Below are positions 12,419-24,195 of a stretch of DNA of 64,000 bases, in pieces; position 1 is the stretch's first letter; the number at the start of each line of letters is the position of its first letter. Below the pieces are notes generated by a model. That model was not told the origin of the DNA, searched no databases, and saw nothing but the letters and a program-made list of their open reading frames with translations. This stretch comes from Steinernema hermaphroditum. Taxonomy: Eukaryota; Nematoda; Chromadorea; Rhabditida; Steinernematidae. A program made the position numbers and the translations under genes. The DNA is taken from the NCBI GenBank assembly GCA_030435675.1, contig CM059621.1:13392001-13456000 (forward strand), read 5' to 3'.

Positions 12419-13851
12419 TTGGGTTGGTGCATTGAAAATGTCAGATCATTTTGTGATTATTTACAGAAACAAAACACAAAGAATTCAGACAAAGTATTCA
12501 TCGTTCTTATGTACAACTTCAGTCCACTTTATAGGCAACATCCGGATTCCTCGTTTGTAGAATACGCGGGGTTAAAAATTGAAAAGCCTTTTTGTTCCGA
12601 TTTTCGACCTCTTAACCTTATTTGGACTAAAAATTTGGACTCTCACTCGTGTCGCAGTGGCGAGCGGTCGGTCCCTCCGGTCGCTCTCTGAGTATCTGGT
12701 ACGTCAGATGGCAAACCCCGTGGCAGTTGTGACTGTTCCGGCTTCCAGAGGGAATTGGGACACCCGGAAGCCGTAGTCCCACCACCGCTGACAACAAGAT
12801 GTCCGACGTCAAGAATCCGGCCACGTGAGAAGTCATCCCGAAGGTCGCCGACGCTCTGAGGACGCCACCACCATCGAAGACGCAACTCCCGGATCACGGA
12901 CCATCAGATTCGAGCACAGAAGCGTGCGCTGTGCCGCAAACGATGTTCCGCTCCTGAATCCGAAGATTTGCCGATTCCCAGAAGCCCCATGAAGCTCTCC
13001 GCCAACCACCGGTTCGACATCTACGCCGCGCCAGGGATGAAGCCGTCTTCCAGACATCCTCTGTTTGTCTATTTTCGGTGTCGCGCAAGGCATAATGCCT
13101 TTGATTCGCGAAATAAAATCGTGAAATCGTAACCTTATTTTGGATAGTTTCTTTTGATATCGTCACTTATGGATGAGCACAGGTGAGAGTAAGATAGAGC
13201 TAAGACAGTGCTATATAGACAACAAAAAAGAAATCTCTGAGTTTAAAGTAGAGAGCTTTTGTGGAGGTCGACTTGGAAATACACGGCCTCGGGCAGTCGG
13301 ACGTTTTGTCGATCCAAGGGTCATTTTTTCCACATTTGGCCTCTATTTCTGTGAAGTAAAAATGAACTCGTGGAGTCACTATGTAGGCATAGTAGCTACG
13401 AGCGACAGCTACCTGATGCATATCCCCATTGTCTGTTATAGTACTTAACCAATTGGAAACGTTAGAGTTAACGGAACATGGTGATCCGAGAAGGCCGTCT
13501 TTTTGAGATTAGCTCATGTTGTGATATATGATAAACACAACGATAGGTGCATTCGGAAGGTAAGACATAACGGTGTACGTGATTGGCAGCAATCAACGTC
13601 CATCACACAATTAAAACCATAGGAATCCCGTACATCACTTCGTATTTCGCAATTGTGAGGTACCAGATTAAGGACCGTCATACTGGGATACTCTCCATGA
13701 TCAGGAAGAATGCAATGGACAAGGGGAAAATCATAATGTAGGGTTATAGTTCACTGTACTCCACAATGCGCCCATCAGTTGTTCCCTGTGAGTAAATACT
13801 GCGAAATTATGCCATGTTTATGTCACTGAAATTTTCAATGCACCAACCCAA
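12419..13851. mobile_element. mariner-type element with TA-flanked inverted ends
   Basis: The left end TTGGGTTGGTGCATTGAAAA is preceded by TA (12417-12418). The right end is its near reverse complement (TTTTCAATGCACCAACCCAA) and is followed by TA (13852-13853). The size of 1433 bases suits a mariner element, but no catalytic transposase frame can be read. About 500 bases near 12630-13125 look like an insertion of the GC-rich dispersed repeat, flanked by AACCTTATTT on both sides. Confidence 0.65.
12640..13120. repeat. GC-rich dispersed repeat, diverged copy nested in mariner-type element
   Basis: The base composition is clearly richer in GC than the surrounding element, and it carries a GAGCGGTCGGTCCCTCC block and a CTTCCAGAGGGAATTGGG block related to the other repeat copies. 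The flanking AACCTTATTT words on both sides may be a target duplication. Confidence 0.45.
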
Positions 13852-14559
13852 TAGTATTGCTTGAGGCATCTTTTTTGGAGTTTATTGACGTATTTTCAGA
13901 ATGTTAATAATTAGCTCGTTGATGTTAGCTCAGGAGAATACGACGGATGTTCAAGAACCTCCTAGTTCAGCCCCTGGAGGCGTTGACGAGTTTTGCAATT
14001 AGGGTTGCGATCTCGACTAGCAAAATGACTTCACGATTCTGTCTTTCCTGCCGGACCATTTGGTTCAAACAGTGAGCTGATCGGTGTACAGGTGTCGGTT
14101 GACCGTTCGTATCTTTTTTTATCGTTCGTATCCACCACTTGCCACTGTAGCAAGCCTTCACAATCCCACCTTAAAGAGATCATTTTCTTATATGAGTGGA
14201 AGTTTCGCTTCGTTGTGGTCTGTTTCGTTATGGGACTAGAGCCATCTATTGTTTCCTTTGATTCTTGCAACCCATATAACAACAATAATCACTGCCAAAG
14301 GGCAGATCGAAAAAACGGCAACCGAATATGTTGTTGTTGGCATGTTTCGTTCAAACGTTTCTCTTCATCTACGTACCTTGAGATGAGTAAAGATGATTTC
14401 ATTTTATTTTTGCAAACTAGGAGCTTTAAGGTGTATAATGAGTTGTCTCCCCTATATGTTCTCTTTTGATTATTCTGAATTCACGTGATCTGACTTATGA
14501 TGTTCACCTCTGCCACTCTCAATCCCCCCTCATTTTCCCCTCATGACCAGAATTAGCCA

Positions 14560-14700
14560 CCTTCAACTCCGACGTCGTGCCCTCCGCCGAAGAAAGAAGA
14601 GAAGCAGTGACAACGGTGATCGACGGTTCTTCATTATGCATTATAGGATTTCTTGCATGACGAATGTCATTGAGTCAAGAGTAAAATGTAAAAAAATGAC
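14560..14700. repeat. dispersed repeat B, copy 1
   Basis: The segment is closely similar to 26257-26395: both contain AACTCCGACGTCGTGCCCT, then AGAAGAGAAGCAG, GACAACGGTGAT, and ATTTCTTGCATG in the same order. The second copy lies next to a Tc1/mariner transposase relic, so this may be an internal or end fragment of that element family. Confidence 0.6.
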
Positions 14701-14729
14701 CAGAAATTAACTGATCTGGGCTTTCTAAA

Positions 14730-15460
14730 TGAACGTTCCTCTTCCGTTTCCCCTCAACGGTAGATTCAAAATATCGCCTTTCCGCCGCGATCTCCGTCGT
14801 GTTTCTCCTTCTTCATCCCCTCTCTTTACACTTATTTGCAAGAATAAAACGTCAACGCGATACGAGCAGCGATGCTTCAAGTATCGTCGCCGCGTCACGT
14901 CTCCTCCGGAGCTGTAATAAACGTCGTCGTCGAGTCGCCGCCGCCGATCGTCGCGGGCGCAAAAAGCGAAGCGACCCCGATTCGTCGCGTCGCCGGGCAT
15001 CGATCGCGTCGGCGATTTCGTCGCCAATCGCTCAGCCACCGCCTCGCGCTCTTTGTCTCTCGATCCCGTCGGCGACGTCGTCGACTGTCCATCACCAACC
15101 GTCCTCTCTTTACATAAGGTCCCCATTCTTTCGACCGTCCCCTTCGAGCCTCCCTTCGTCGCCAATCCTCGGGATCCGCGTGCCACACGCTCCACCTCCT
15201 GCACGCACCCCTAATGGGATTCATGCTCCGCATTCCCCGCGTGCGTCGCCATCGTAATAAGCGACGGGAAGCTAATCGCGGTTCCGTAAATTACCCTTCT
15301 GGCGGTGGGTCCGCGGCGCCAGGTGTTCGCGCTAAGGGAAATGCAAACGCGCGCGACCCTTATCACCGTGGCTGTTGTTCGCGATTTTCGAAAGGCACGA
15401 CGGGCGCTCTGAGGGGAACGACCGCGAGGATGGAATGTTGCTATGAGTAACCATTCAGCA
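14730..15460. other. CpG-dense island
   Basis: The block is packed with CGTCG, GTCGCCG and CGCG words and is far richer in CpG than the flanking AT-rich DNA. The Arg-rich open frames on both strands follow from this composition and have no splice context or recognisable domain. It may be a regulatory or structural island; nothing coding is supported. Confidence 0.4.
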
Positions 15461-17840
15461 CGAAATGTTCCGCGGTTTTTGGTTCGCTTCCTCCGCTTTG
15501 TCAGGGGAGAAGTTGCCCGATGTCTTTGGGAGCGCCTGGGAGAGCGTGACCTTTTTGCTTGTTCCTTTGTGGAACTCTTCACGCAAAAAAAAGGAAATAT
15601 CTTTCCTTAGAATCGGAAGGTCGCGTTTTCGGTTCCAATTCCCCGTTTGCACACTCTGCATACAGCTGTGGATGTGCCAAATGTCATGAGAAGGGAAATA
15701 CCAAGTCGCTATTAGGTCTTTTTCCCGTTGGCAATCCGTTCGAATCCGTCGAATCCTAGAATCTTAATAGGAGTTAGAATTCGATGTTGCTTTATGTTAT
15801 CATCGTTGCGATGGTTTAAGTATTTCTTTGACTCTGATTCTGAAAAGAAAAGATATAAATTAGGTTACTTCTTATTTCCTACCACGTTCGCAAACTCTTA
15901 AGACAGACCACACCCAATAATCATGTTGACCTGAATGAAGAATCCCTCCACATTACTTAAAAGTTTCTAAATTAAGCTTATTTTGCTTGATCTGAATAAT
16001 CACTTTTTCCCTGTTCGTGTCCCACCTTCTTAAATATAGTAAAAACTGGCCTCTTATCGTAGTGTTTCTTACAAAGGAACCTTCCGAAGTATCACCTCAG
16101 CTGAAGATCAGCACCCAGATTGTTGCATTTTTTGGTTTTTTTACCACCGCTTTTACAGGTACGAAACATGGACATGGATAAGTTTTTTGTTTTATATGTT
16201 TTATACCTACCCCGCTTTTACGACATTGCATGTTATTTTCCGCATTGATATAGCACTAATTTTTGTTCGATTTTGTGATACGTCCAAAACAAATATCTTA
16301 AAAACCCAGAGCAGCAGCAGATTCATCTAGGCATCCGTATATGCTCTGCTGAAAGTGTGATGGAATCTTGGAATCTTCTAAACCGTTGCATGTTATTTTC
16401 CAAATTTTGACTAATTTTACGCACTATTCAGTATAATTGATTTTTGAAGTTTTTTTGTAAATCCATGAAACCAATATTTAAAATGTGGAACAGCTTAAGA
16501 CAGAGCTATCTTACTGACTCCTCGATTTCATCTAAACGTCTGTATATGCTGTATTCCTGCAAAGTGTGCCTGTTTTTCGTTTTTTTGTGTCAAAGTTTCT
16601 GTATTGCAAAATCCGCATTTAATGATTTATCGGACTCCAAAACGATTTCTGCGTAGGAATATTAATGTTTCAAAAATTGTACTTTCGCTAAATTTCTATT
16701 AACGGAAGCAAATTAACGTTAATTTTCGACCGATTAAGCTTACGTACATACGTTGATGATATTTCCGCTATTAAGTAGTTTCGTTTAGGCACATTTTTGA
16801 GGGCGTTCAAATGGGTCATTTTGGATAAATACAGAGACGGTCACTAACAACGAGATTATTAACAGGGTGTTTCTTTGGCATAACAACCGGCCCAACTCAA
16901 AATGAATGTGTACTTACAGATGATCATTCGGAATACAGGGTCTCCCCACTTTAGACAGAAGTCTAGAATGCCGTTTTCGAGAACATTCAATAGTGAGACC
17001 GGTCAGTAGCTTTCGTTTTCCGATCGGTCTCATACTTGTATGCTCATGGAAATGACTTCTCTGACTTCCTTTTTTATGGATCTTGAGGATGAGAATGAGA
17101 CTTCCCAGCTCGAGGCGCAACATTATTCGTTTCATGCGGTTCCACATCACGTGCAGAGCAGCCGGTCCAATCTTCGCACAACCCTTCGGTCCAAAGTGTC
17201 CTTTTGGGACACCTATTAATAAGTTTGCAGTTGGTCCGATCTCGATTAATCTGTTTCATTCTAAACACTTAGCTGGCATGTTTCTCTGCCTCTGTCCATT
17301 ATGATGTTTTTCTAGCCGTAATGCGCATTGCTGCATCAGATAATTCTTTTGCAAGCAGGAGTGACATGATAAGCGGATTTCTTACTGAATTCTTGATCTT
17401 TGTATGTTTTCTGCAGAAGATGATGTCACTAGAATCCCCTATAAACAGTTGCACGATTAAACGACTACAGACGTAGTTATGAACCACACAGACAATTGCG
17501 ATCCCACCACTCCATTAGCCCTATGCTAGACGCTGTTCCTTACAGTTTTTGAGTCACTTTTTCACCCTATTTTTCAAGCACCTTTCTTGCCACCCGCAGG
17601 AATACTTGGCCGAGGGTTGGGGTTCTTCCTTAAGATAATTTGTCCGATTATGTCCGAGATGAAGATAGGGGACTGTCACAAATGTAATTTTTAAAACGCC
17701 AGATTAAACCATCAGTATCCGTCACTGCCCTCTTTAACCGTTGGAAATGTTCTGATTTGCAAAAAGTAGCGAAATCTTTCCCATGTTTTCGAGATTTTTC
17801 CTCTCGAGGTTTCGTTCACTATCGCCGTTGCCTATTATAC

Positions 17841-18010
17841 AGGGTGGCCAAAAAATATAGAAGTCTAAAAAGTCATTAGGAAATTAAAATCAGTGAGACC
17901 GATTGATTTCTTTCGTTTTTCGCTTCTCTTTTGACATGCTCCAACCGCTCTCGCGGTTGGATGGTCACAAAAATGACTTCTCTCTGGACTCCCTTTTTGG
18001 GCCAACCGTT
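17841..18010. repeat. Tc-like end and associated repeat
   Basis: TACAGGGTGGCCAAAAA at 17841 resembles the ends of Tc1/mariner-superfamily elements. The following bases share GTGAGACCG, CTTTCGTTTT and AATGACTTCTCT blocks with 17003-17075, indicating two copies of one repeat. No transposase is visible. Confidence 0.4.
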
Positions 18011-18464
18011 ATCTCTCAAAGAAGTCATTAATTACTGCGAGTCTCGATGGTTAGTGGGGATATAAGTAGGTCGTGAGGATATAAGTGTTCTCCGAAATCA
18101 GTAGTCTCTGAATAGAGAGTACAGAACATACAGCATCGAACACAATGGTGAATCACGTAGCCGTGAGAGAGTGAACGTAATAAAGAAACAATCCGTTTGG
18201 CCATACCATGAAGTTCCCTGTTATCGAAAAAGGCATTTACACCATCGTTGTTGGATTGCGGGACAAAGAAATATTTTTGGTAATTTTCCAACATCCCGGT
18301 ATTATTTTATGTCACTCTATGATGATCTAATTTTTACGCCATATATCGCGGTACTTTTTGTTCTCTTGATATTTCATATTCACCTTTCATATTCGCAGTT
18401 CGCGAGTACTTTTCGTTTCCTCGTACAATATCAGCTAGAATGGTTCACTTTTTAGGCTCCACAC

Positions 18465-21146
18465 ATGCCGGAGCTGAAGGTAACAGACGTCACCGATGAG
18501 GAGCGCTTCATGATCATCGAGCAGTTCCGCGCAAGACCTTTGTTTTGGAAAGTTGGAAGTGTTCCATACAAAGACGTTGTTTCGCGGCGACAGCACCAGC
18601 AGGACATTGCTGCGCACATGAGTCTGGGAGACAGAATTTTTACAGGTATAATTTTTGTCCATTGGATTCAAGCCTATATCGGTATGGGATTTCCTGGATA
18701 CCTAACTAACACTTAGAGAAGAACATTGTATCTGAAAGACACACATAGTTTTGCGCTTGAGCCCTCTGGCACACAAAAAGAGACTATACAGTATGGGCCA
18801 TAAAGATAGCCTCACCTAGTGTTTTCCTGTTTGTGGCTTCGTTGTGACTTTGATTACAAAAGCTGTACACCATTCGAAAGAGCGTCGAAAATGATGACGG
18901 ACAGCTTGCATTCCGAAATCAGTCGGCGAAAAATTTTGAAATTTTTAGAGACAAAATAAAAAAGTGTCCAATTTCACCGGGCCATATTGATAGCCTCACC
19001 CTGTGTAAAACTCGTTTTATGCAACATAAATGAACAATGCAACAACGTGGTGCAGTAAATAACATTAAGAATTGATATTTAGCGGATCTAAGTGTAGTTT
19101 GGACAATGCCCAGGTGGTTTGGGATGTCAAAACTTTTAAATTTGTAATAGCAGTTCCAGACAACTAAGAACTTGGGAATTTTCATTGAAAAGTGACCAAA
19201 TAAAACGTGTAAATAACGTGAATCATCTTTTTCTCCATTAAAAATAACCTAGAGGGTGAAATGAGTCGAAATAAGTACCTTTGAGGACCTTTTCGCCTTC
19301 AAAACTTAGAACCCCAACTTATCGAGCACTCTTAAATGGGTCCCGAAACGATGTTAAATACCGGCTTTCCGGTCTTTTTAAATAACGCCACGTTGTAGAC
19401 CGAGCAAAATAACCCCTAGGCACAATCTTCTCTTGATTTCATGGTACAGCTTCACAAAACAAAACAATTCTTCCAAGACTCTTTTTTGTCCTTCCAAACT
19501 TTAGAACCATACCTTAACCAGAATTCTTTCAGGGTTCTTAAATGACCGAAAATATGGGTCTTTTATCATTTTTCCAATGTTATAACGTTGCTCAGCGTAT
19601 GCAAAAGCCTAGCACAGTATCTTCTGACATCAAAACTACTAATACGCCAACACGAAACGTAGGCAGGTCATAGCATGAAATTTTCAAAAGGCAAAAAGTA
19701 AATGATAAAAAAGAGTCTTGGAAGAATTGTTTTGTTTTGTGAAGCTGTACCCTGAAATCAAGAGAAGATTGTACCTAGGGGTTATTTTGCTCGGTCTACA
19801 ACGTGGTGTCATTTAAAAAGACCGGAAAGCCGGTATTTAACATCGTTTCGGGACCCATTTAAGAGTGCTCGATAAGTTGGGGTTCTAAGTTTTGAAGGCG
19901 AAAAGGTCCTCAAAGGTACTTATTTCGACTCATTTCACCCTCTAGGTTATTTTTAATGGAGAAAAAGATGATTCACGTTATTTACACGTTTTATTTGGTC
20001 ACTTTTCAATGAAAATTCCCAAGTTCTTAGTTGTCTGAAACTGCTATTACAAATTTAAAAGTTTTGACATCCCAAACCACCTGGGTATTGTCCAAACTAC
20101 ACTTAGATCCGCTAGATATCAATTCTTAATGTTATTTACTGCACCATGTTGTTGCATTGTTCATTTATGTTGCATAAAACGAGTTTTACACAGGGTGAGG
20201 CTATCAATATGGCCCGGTGAAATTGGACACTTTTTTATTTTGTCTCTAAAAATTTCAAAATTTTTCGCCGACTGATTTCGGAATGCAAGCTGTCCGTCAT
20301 CATTTTCGACGCTCTTTCGAATGGTGTACAGCTTTTGTAATCAAAGTCACAACGAAGCCACAAACAGGAAAACACTAGGTGAGGCTATCTTTATGGCCCA
20401 TACTGTATGTATTAATTGAAAGCTTTAACAAATGTCATCTTTACCTTGACACCTTTACGGTAGTTATATTATAGAGAAAACGATTGCCGCGGTCTGGAAG
20501 AACCTGAACGACACTTTGCGTCGCAAGACCCGTCAACGACAAGAAGAACTTGCGAACAACGAAGACAATCCGGTGAACTGGAAGTTCTGGGACGCCTTGC
20601 AGTTTGTTACCGAAGGTAAACCTCAAGATAACGGCGCCTCCGTCTCTTCCCATGCTACGTAATACCGCCGTCTCAGGTCTCGATATTCTTTCTTTTAATC
20701 GTTCAGAAGTGCCGAGTCTCTCGACAACATGCTGGCGGCGTTTTCCTCAAATCACTCCAAAGAAAGCTCACCGCCCAACGACGAGAAGTCGCTCGGCGAC
20801 ACGCCGTCGCCTTCTAATTCAGGGTACACCGACAATGCCACCGGAAATGCCGCGCCATCGAAGAAAAGAAAAAGACTGACGAACGGATTTCACGACTCTC
20901 ACTCGACGTTCGAATCTACAGTATCCCTTCCTGGGCATTATCACGACGTTCCTCAGAGAGATGTCTCATTCTCATTCGGTAAGAAGGATGTTGAGAGTCC
21001 CCCATAAGCTCAACTTTTTAGGAGAAGTAGTTGCCGACGTGCACAGACGACTTGTGATGAGGGGTCAGATGGCCGATGCAGCGCATTTCAAGAAGGACAT
21101 TTGTGACGTCATGCACAAATACGATCTGAAGATGGCAGGCGAATAA
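18465..21146 (+). CDS. MADF-domain protein
   Basis: Four exons (18465-18645, 20475-20658, 20707-20978, 21022-21146) join in frame to 253 residues. The first 100 residues form a MADF (Myb/SANT-like) domain: an initial FMIIEQFRARPLFW helix segment, a middle GDRIFTEKTIAAVWKNLNDT segment and a basic RRKTRQRQEE stretch. MADF proteins usually act as DNA-binding transcription regulators. The middle is Ser/Pro/Asn-rich and contains KKRKR, a likely nuclear signal; the last 40 residues could form a helix. The ATG lies 8 bases after a TTTTTAG acceptor, as in trans-spliced worm genes. Exon 2 was ended at 20658 because only that donor keeps frame; the donor at 20593 breaks it. Intron 1 (1829 bases) hosts a foldback transposon. 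The family is large in nematodes, so no specific symbol is given. Confidence 0.85.
18789..20405. mobile_element. Tc1-type foldback element with ~700-base inverted arms
   Basis: The arms 18789-19488 and 19706-20405 are near-perfect reverse complements; comparison by eye shows only occasional single-base differences. They enclose a loop of about 217 bases. The outer ends read CAGTATGGGCCATAAAGAT and are flanked by TA on both sides (18787-18788 and 20406-20407), the target duplication of Tc1/mariner elements; the Tc1 element of C. elegans begins similarly (CAGTGCTGGCC). There is no transposase frame, so it is non-autonomous. It sits inside intron 1 of the MADF gene, and the high arm identity suggests a recent insertion. 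Confidence 0.9.
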
Positions 21147-21374
21147 CGTTTTAGTTCTTGTTTGCATGTGTACAGATGAACGAAAATAAAAGTAGGCAGA
21201 GTCTATGAACAGAGTCGTTGACCAATGTAGTCAAATTTTGATGCATTCCACTACTGGAAAAACATTAAACAAAGGAAAAGCCTGATCAAGGCCCTAGAAC
21301 ATCTTCTTCCAGAATCCGTATCCGTGATCGGTTCAATATTACCGGGATCAATCTTCGTACGAGTTTTTTATTTG

Positions 21375-21505
21375 ATTGGCGATCGGTCGGGTCCATACGG
21401 TCCATTCACTCTTTCTGAAGTTCGCCGAATGAGTTGAGTGGTCGTTCTTGGCCGTCTTCGTCGACACAAAGTCGTTCGTCTTCCAGATACGACCGTTTTT
21501 GGCAC
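21375..21505. repeat. GC-rich dispersed repeat, copy 2
   Basis: Carries GGCGATCGGTCGGGTCC, AATGAGTTGAGTGG and TTGGCCGTC in the same order as the copies at 1036-1265 and 32450-32665. Confidence 0.55.
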
Positions 21506-21602
21506 AGCTATGCCGAGTCTGAAATCCAAATGAATCTTTACACTAGGCTTACAAACATCTTTTAAGATTTCGGTGCCTTTTATAAATTAAGAACTTCCTT
21601 AC

Positions 21603-21892
21603 CCTGTGGCCTAGGTCGCTTTCTAGGTCCAAAAATACAACAGGTGACTGAATCCCGATCCAGAAATCGACTGGAACATACGGGAACTAACTTACGGATC
21701 CAATGTAATCTTGAGGTCTTGAGGGGTTATTTTTCCCTCCAAGATTCCATTACCCAACGTCGCCAAGTGTTGCTCCCGGCTTTCGAGCGTTTCACCGGTG
21801 ATTTTCAGCCGTCCAGCCGAACTTTGAATGAACCTCTGCGCAAATCCCGGTCTCTTTCTGCTGCTCCTTCGATCTTCTTGTATCTGAAACCT
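21603..21892 (-). CDS. candidate exon pair of an unrecognised gene
   Basis: On the minus strand an open segment 21892-21696 runs from a TTATTAG acceptor to a GTAAGT donor, giving 65 codons of a charged, non-repetitive peptide. A second open segment 21670-21603 follows a TTCCAG acceptor, keeps frame and ends at GTAAGG. No start codon, stop codon or conserved domain was identified, and the next downstream piece meets a stop, so this is either part of a gene or a decayed one. Confidence 0.3.
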
Positions 21893-23769
21893 CTAATAAG
21901 CCACCGACAACGTCCAATGGAGAAGAGAGGTACACTCCTGTAGGACTGCTTACCTACTAAATTTCAGCGCGACAGCGCACAATTCGGAAGATTACTTTCT
22001 GAGATCATTTCTCTTGTGGAACTTGTAGCATCCAAAAGCTCATTCCGTTCGATCATGTTCAATTTCTGCCCCTATCGAGCACGCATCAGTAGCAGTTCTT
22101 GCCGGTCCCAGTTCCACCACAATGTGGTGTAATTATTATGTATTCCGATTTTACGACCGCGACGCAACATTGTAAAAGTGGGAACTCCCATTTCAATTTC
22201 CACTCGATGCGCGTTACCGTTGTCGTACGGCGCCGATTTCCATCGGAGGCTCTGATTTGCATAAATCCGATAATTGCTTGAGTCGGCCGTTGGGTCCCAC
22301 GCCCGAAATGAGTGAATCGGAAAAACGCAAAACTGACGGCGAGGCCGACTGACCCATTTATAGCGCAGTGGAGGATTGGGCGCGCGAACTCGCCGGTTTT
22401 TGCCTTCGGATTAGAGGCTCATCTGCGTCGGTCCTCTTTCCGTTGAAAGCTGGGAAAGGTCGCGAGCATTAATTCATTTTTGAAACGCTCTTAGTCAGAG
22501 GGCGTCGCGCAACGAACCGGTTCCTTCTTCGGGCAGGAAGTGCGCTTGTCGCGGTGGCAAGCGGCAAAACAGCCGTTTGACGAGCGGAGGAGATATAGTG
22601 GCGAAGCAGATGGCGCTCGATTCGGTGATTCCCGCGGTTGGAGCGTGAATTTTCGGCTATGATGCTGCGCTGGTCGGATATTGCGGTTTCGACGGAAACT
22701 GAGTAAGAGATCAAGAAGTGGTCTCTAGCCAGTTGATCTGTACAATAATTGATTCGTTTTTCGTGCGATTTCTCGGAACTGTTGCTCGCCGTGTTTTCGC
22801 TGTACGTTTTTTGACCGATCACCACTTCAGGTCCGAACTTTTTGTTGTTTTTATGGCATAGGCACCACTCATTGGATACGTTTGCGCTGTTCACTATATG
22901 TATATCAAACATGGGCGAGCCTTGTAGTTTTAATAGGTCCGCACATTTCTTACCACTGCGAAAGTTTCCTTGATGGATCTGAAGGATGAAAATAAGGCCT
23001 TCCGCCTTATCAAGGCCCTACAACATCTTCTTCCGGAATCCGTATCCGGGACAGCCACATTTTGACTTCAATTGTGGCGTTTGCTCGGCTGACCCTTTTA
23101 ATATCGTTACGTTCAATATGTTCCGTTTCCTTAACTATTTTTGGAGTTTCATTTTTTTCACTTTTCATCGGAATCTACTAGGGCCTTCACATCAAAATTT
23201 TCATTCCACAAACATTTTTGCAATTTTGAACCTGATGAAAGCCGATCATTAAGTCGTAAAATTAGTTATGAGTCACATCAAGTAGACGGTCACCGCCCGA
23301 CTTCAATCGCACCGTCCAAACGTGCTCTGATGATATACGTCTATATTTCAAATCAGGGTGGTTCAAAGTTTGCGCTAAATTATTTTATAGCACTATTCAG
23401 GACCTTTATACCCCTCATTTCATCTGTATCCTTTATTTGAACGAGTTTAACGAGTTCTCAAATCGATACGAAGAAATTTTCTTATTTTCTATATTATTTT
23501 GAACAAGTTGTGTTTGTCTTTACTGTTTGTGGACGCTCCAAGTGTAACAACTAGTTATCATCATATACTGGTTTTGTAACACTGCTGATTTTGCTATTAA
23601 AATATGCAAATCCGATAATCGCCGAGCTCGTCGCTCGAACACGTTTATCAGTCTTTTGCTGTATTCTGATTTTGTAAGTTCTGAAGCACTATTCACGTGT
23701 TTCTGAGTATTTGGTCCTTTCTGGTACCAGATATTTTGTCCAAGCCGCTGCGCTTTTGATTTTGTACAA

Positions 23770-24195
23770 GTGATGTTAGTGGAAGTTGATGTGAATTCAC
23801 TGATAGTCGACTGAAATGTTGATGATTTTTCAATGTTGTGTTTGTGATTTCACTGTGAGGCAAACGTAACTGAACTGTAAGCATTTTTGCGCACGGATTG
23901 AACGGTCCAACTTCCTGAGTATTTTTGGTCGTTACGCATCGGGTTCCCGCATTCACCGAACATCAAAACGATGTACTCACTTTGGTGATATACTTTTGTA
24001 GACAATTGGCAGAATCTTCATTATCGTCTTATTATCTTCAGTCATCTTCAGTTGATTCAACTGGAATTATTTTTGAATCGGCAGTGGAAGGCAATGTGAA
24101 TTTACTTTGATCGCATCCGTAATGATGATGTCTTTTCGATGTTATGTTATGGTGATTTCAGTGGCAAACATAACTGAACTGCAAACATTTTTGAT
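23770..24195. repeat. diverged tandem duplication
   Basis: Two segments about 305 bases apart share GATTTCA, GGCAAACGTAACTGAACTG-like and AGCATTTTTG-like words (near 23832-23892 and 24138-24195), with a further GTGGAAG/TGTGAATT match upstream of each. There is no coding potential. Confidence 0.45.

Larger units (their letters stand above)
11430..18464. other. repeat-rich intergenic region
   Basis: No host gene was recognised. The region contains mariner-type ends at 11486, 12419 and 13851, a nested GC-rich repeat, a dispersed repeat at 14560-14700, a CpG-dense block at about 14730-15460, a pair of related segments at 17003-17075 and 17895-18000, and a Tc-like TACAGGGTGGCC end near 17841. Much of the remaining DNA (15800-17000, 17100-17800) is AT-rich with nothing recognisable. 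Confidence 0.5.

Noticed and set aside
14725..15257. Arg/Ser-rich open frames on both strands
   Set aside because: Both follow from the CpG-dense composition; no acceptor/donor chain or domain supports either.
20604..20879. alternative frame for MADF exon 3
   Set aside because: Would use the donor at 20593 and end after 57 codons of Arg-rich sequence; the chosen frame contains KKRKR, joins the last exon in phase and ends normally.
22469..22912. 147-codon minus-strand open frame
   Set aside because: No recognisable domain, uneven composition and no matching exon nearby; kept only as part of a GC-richer intergenic block.
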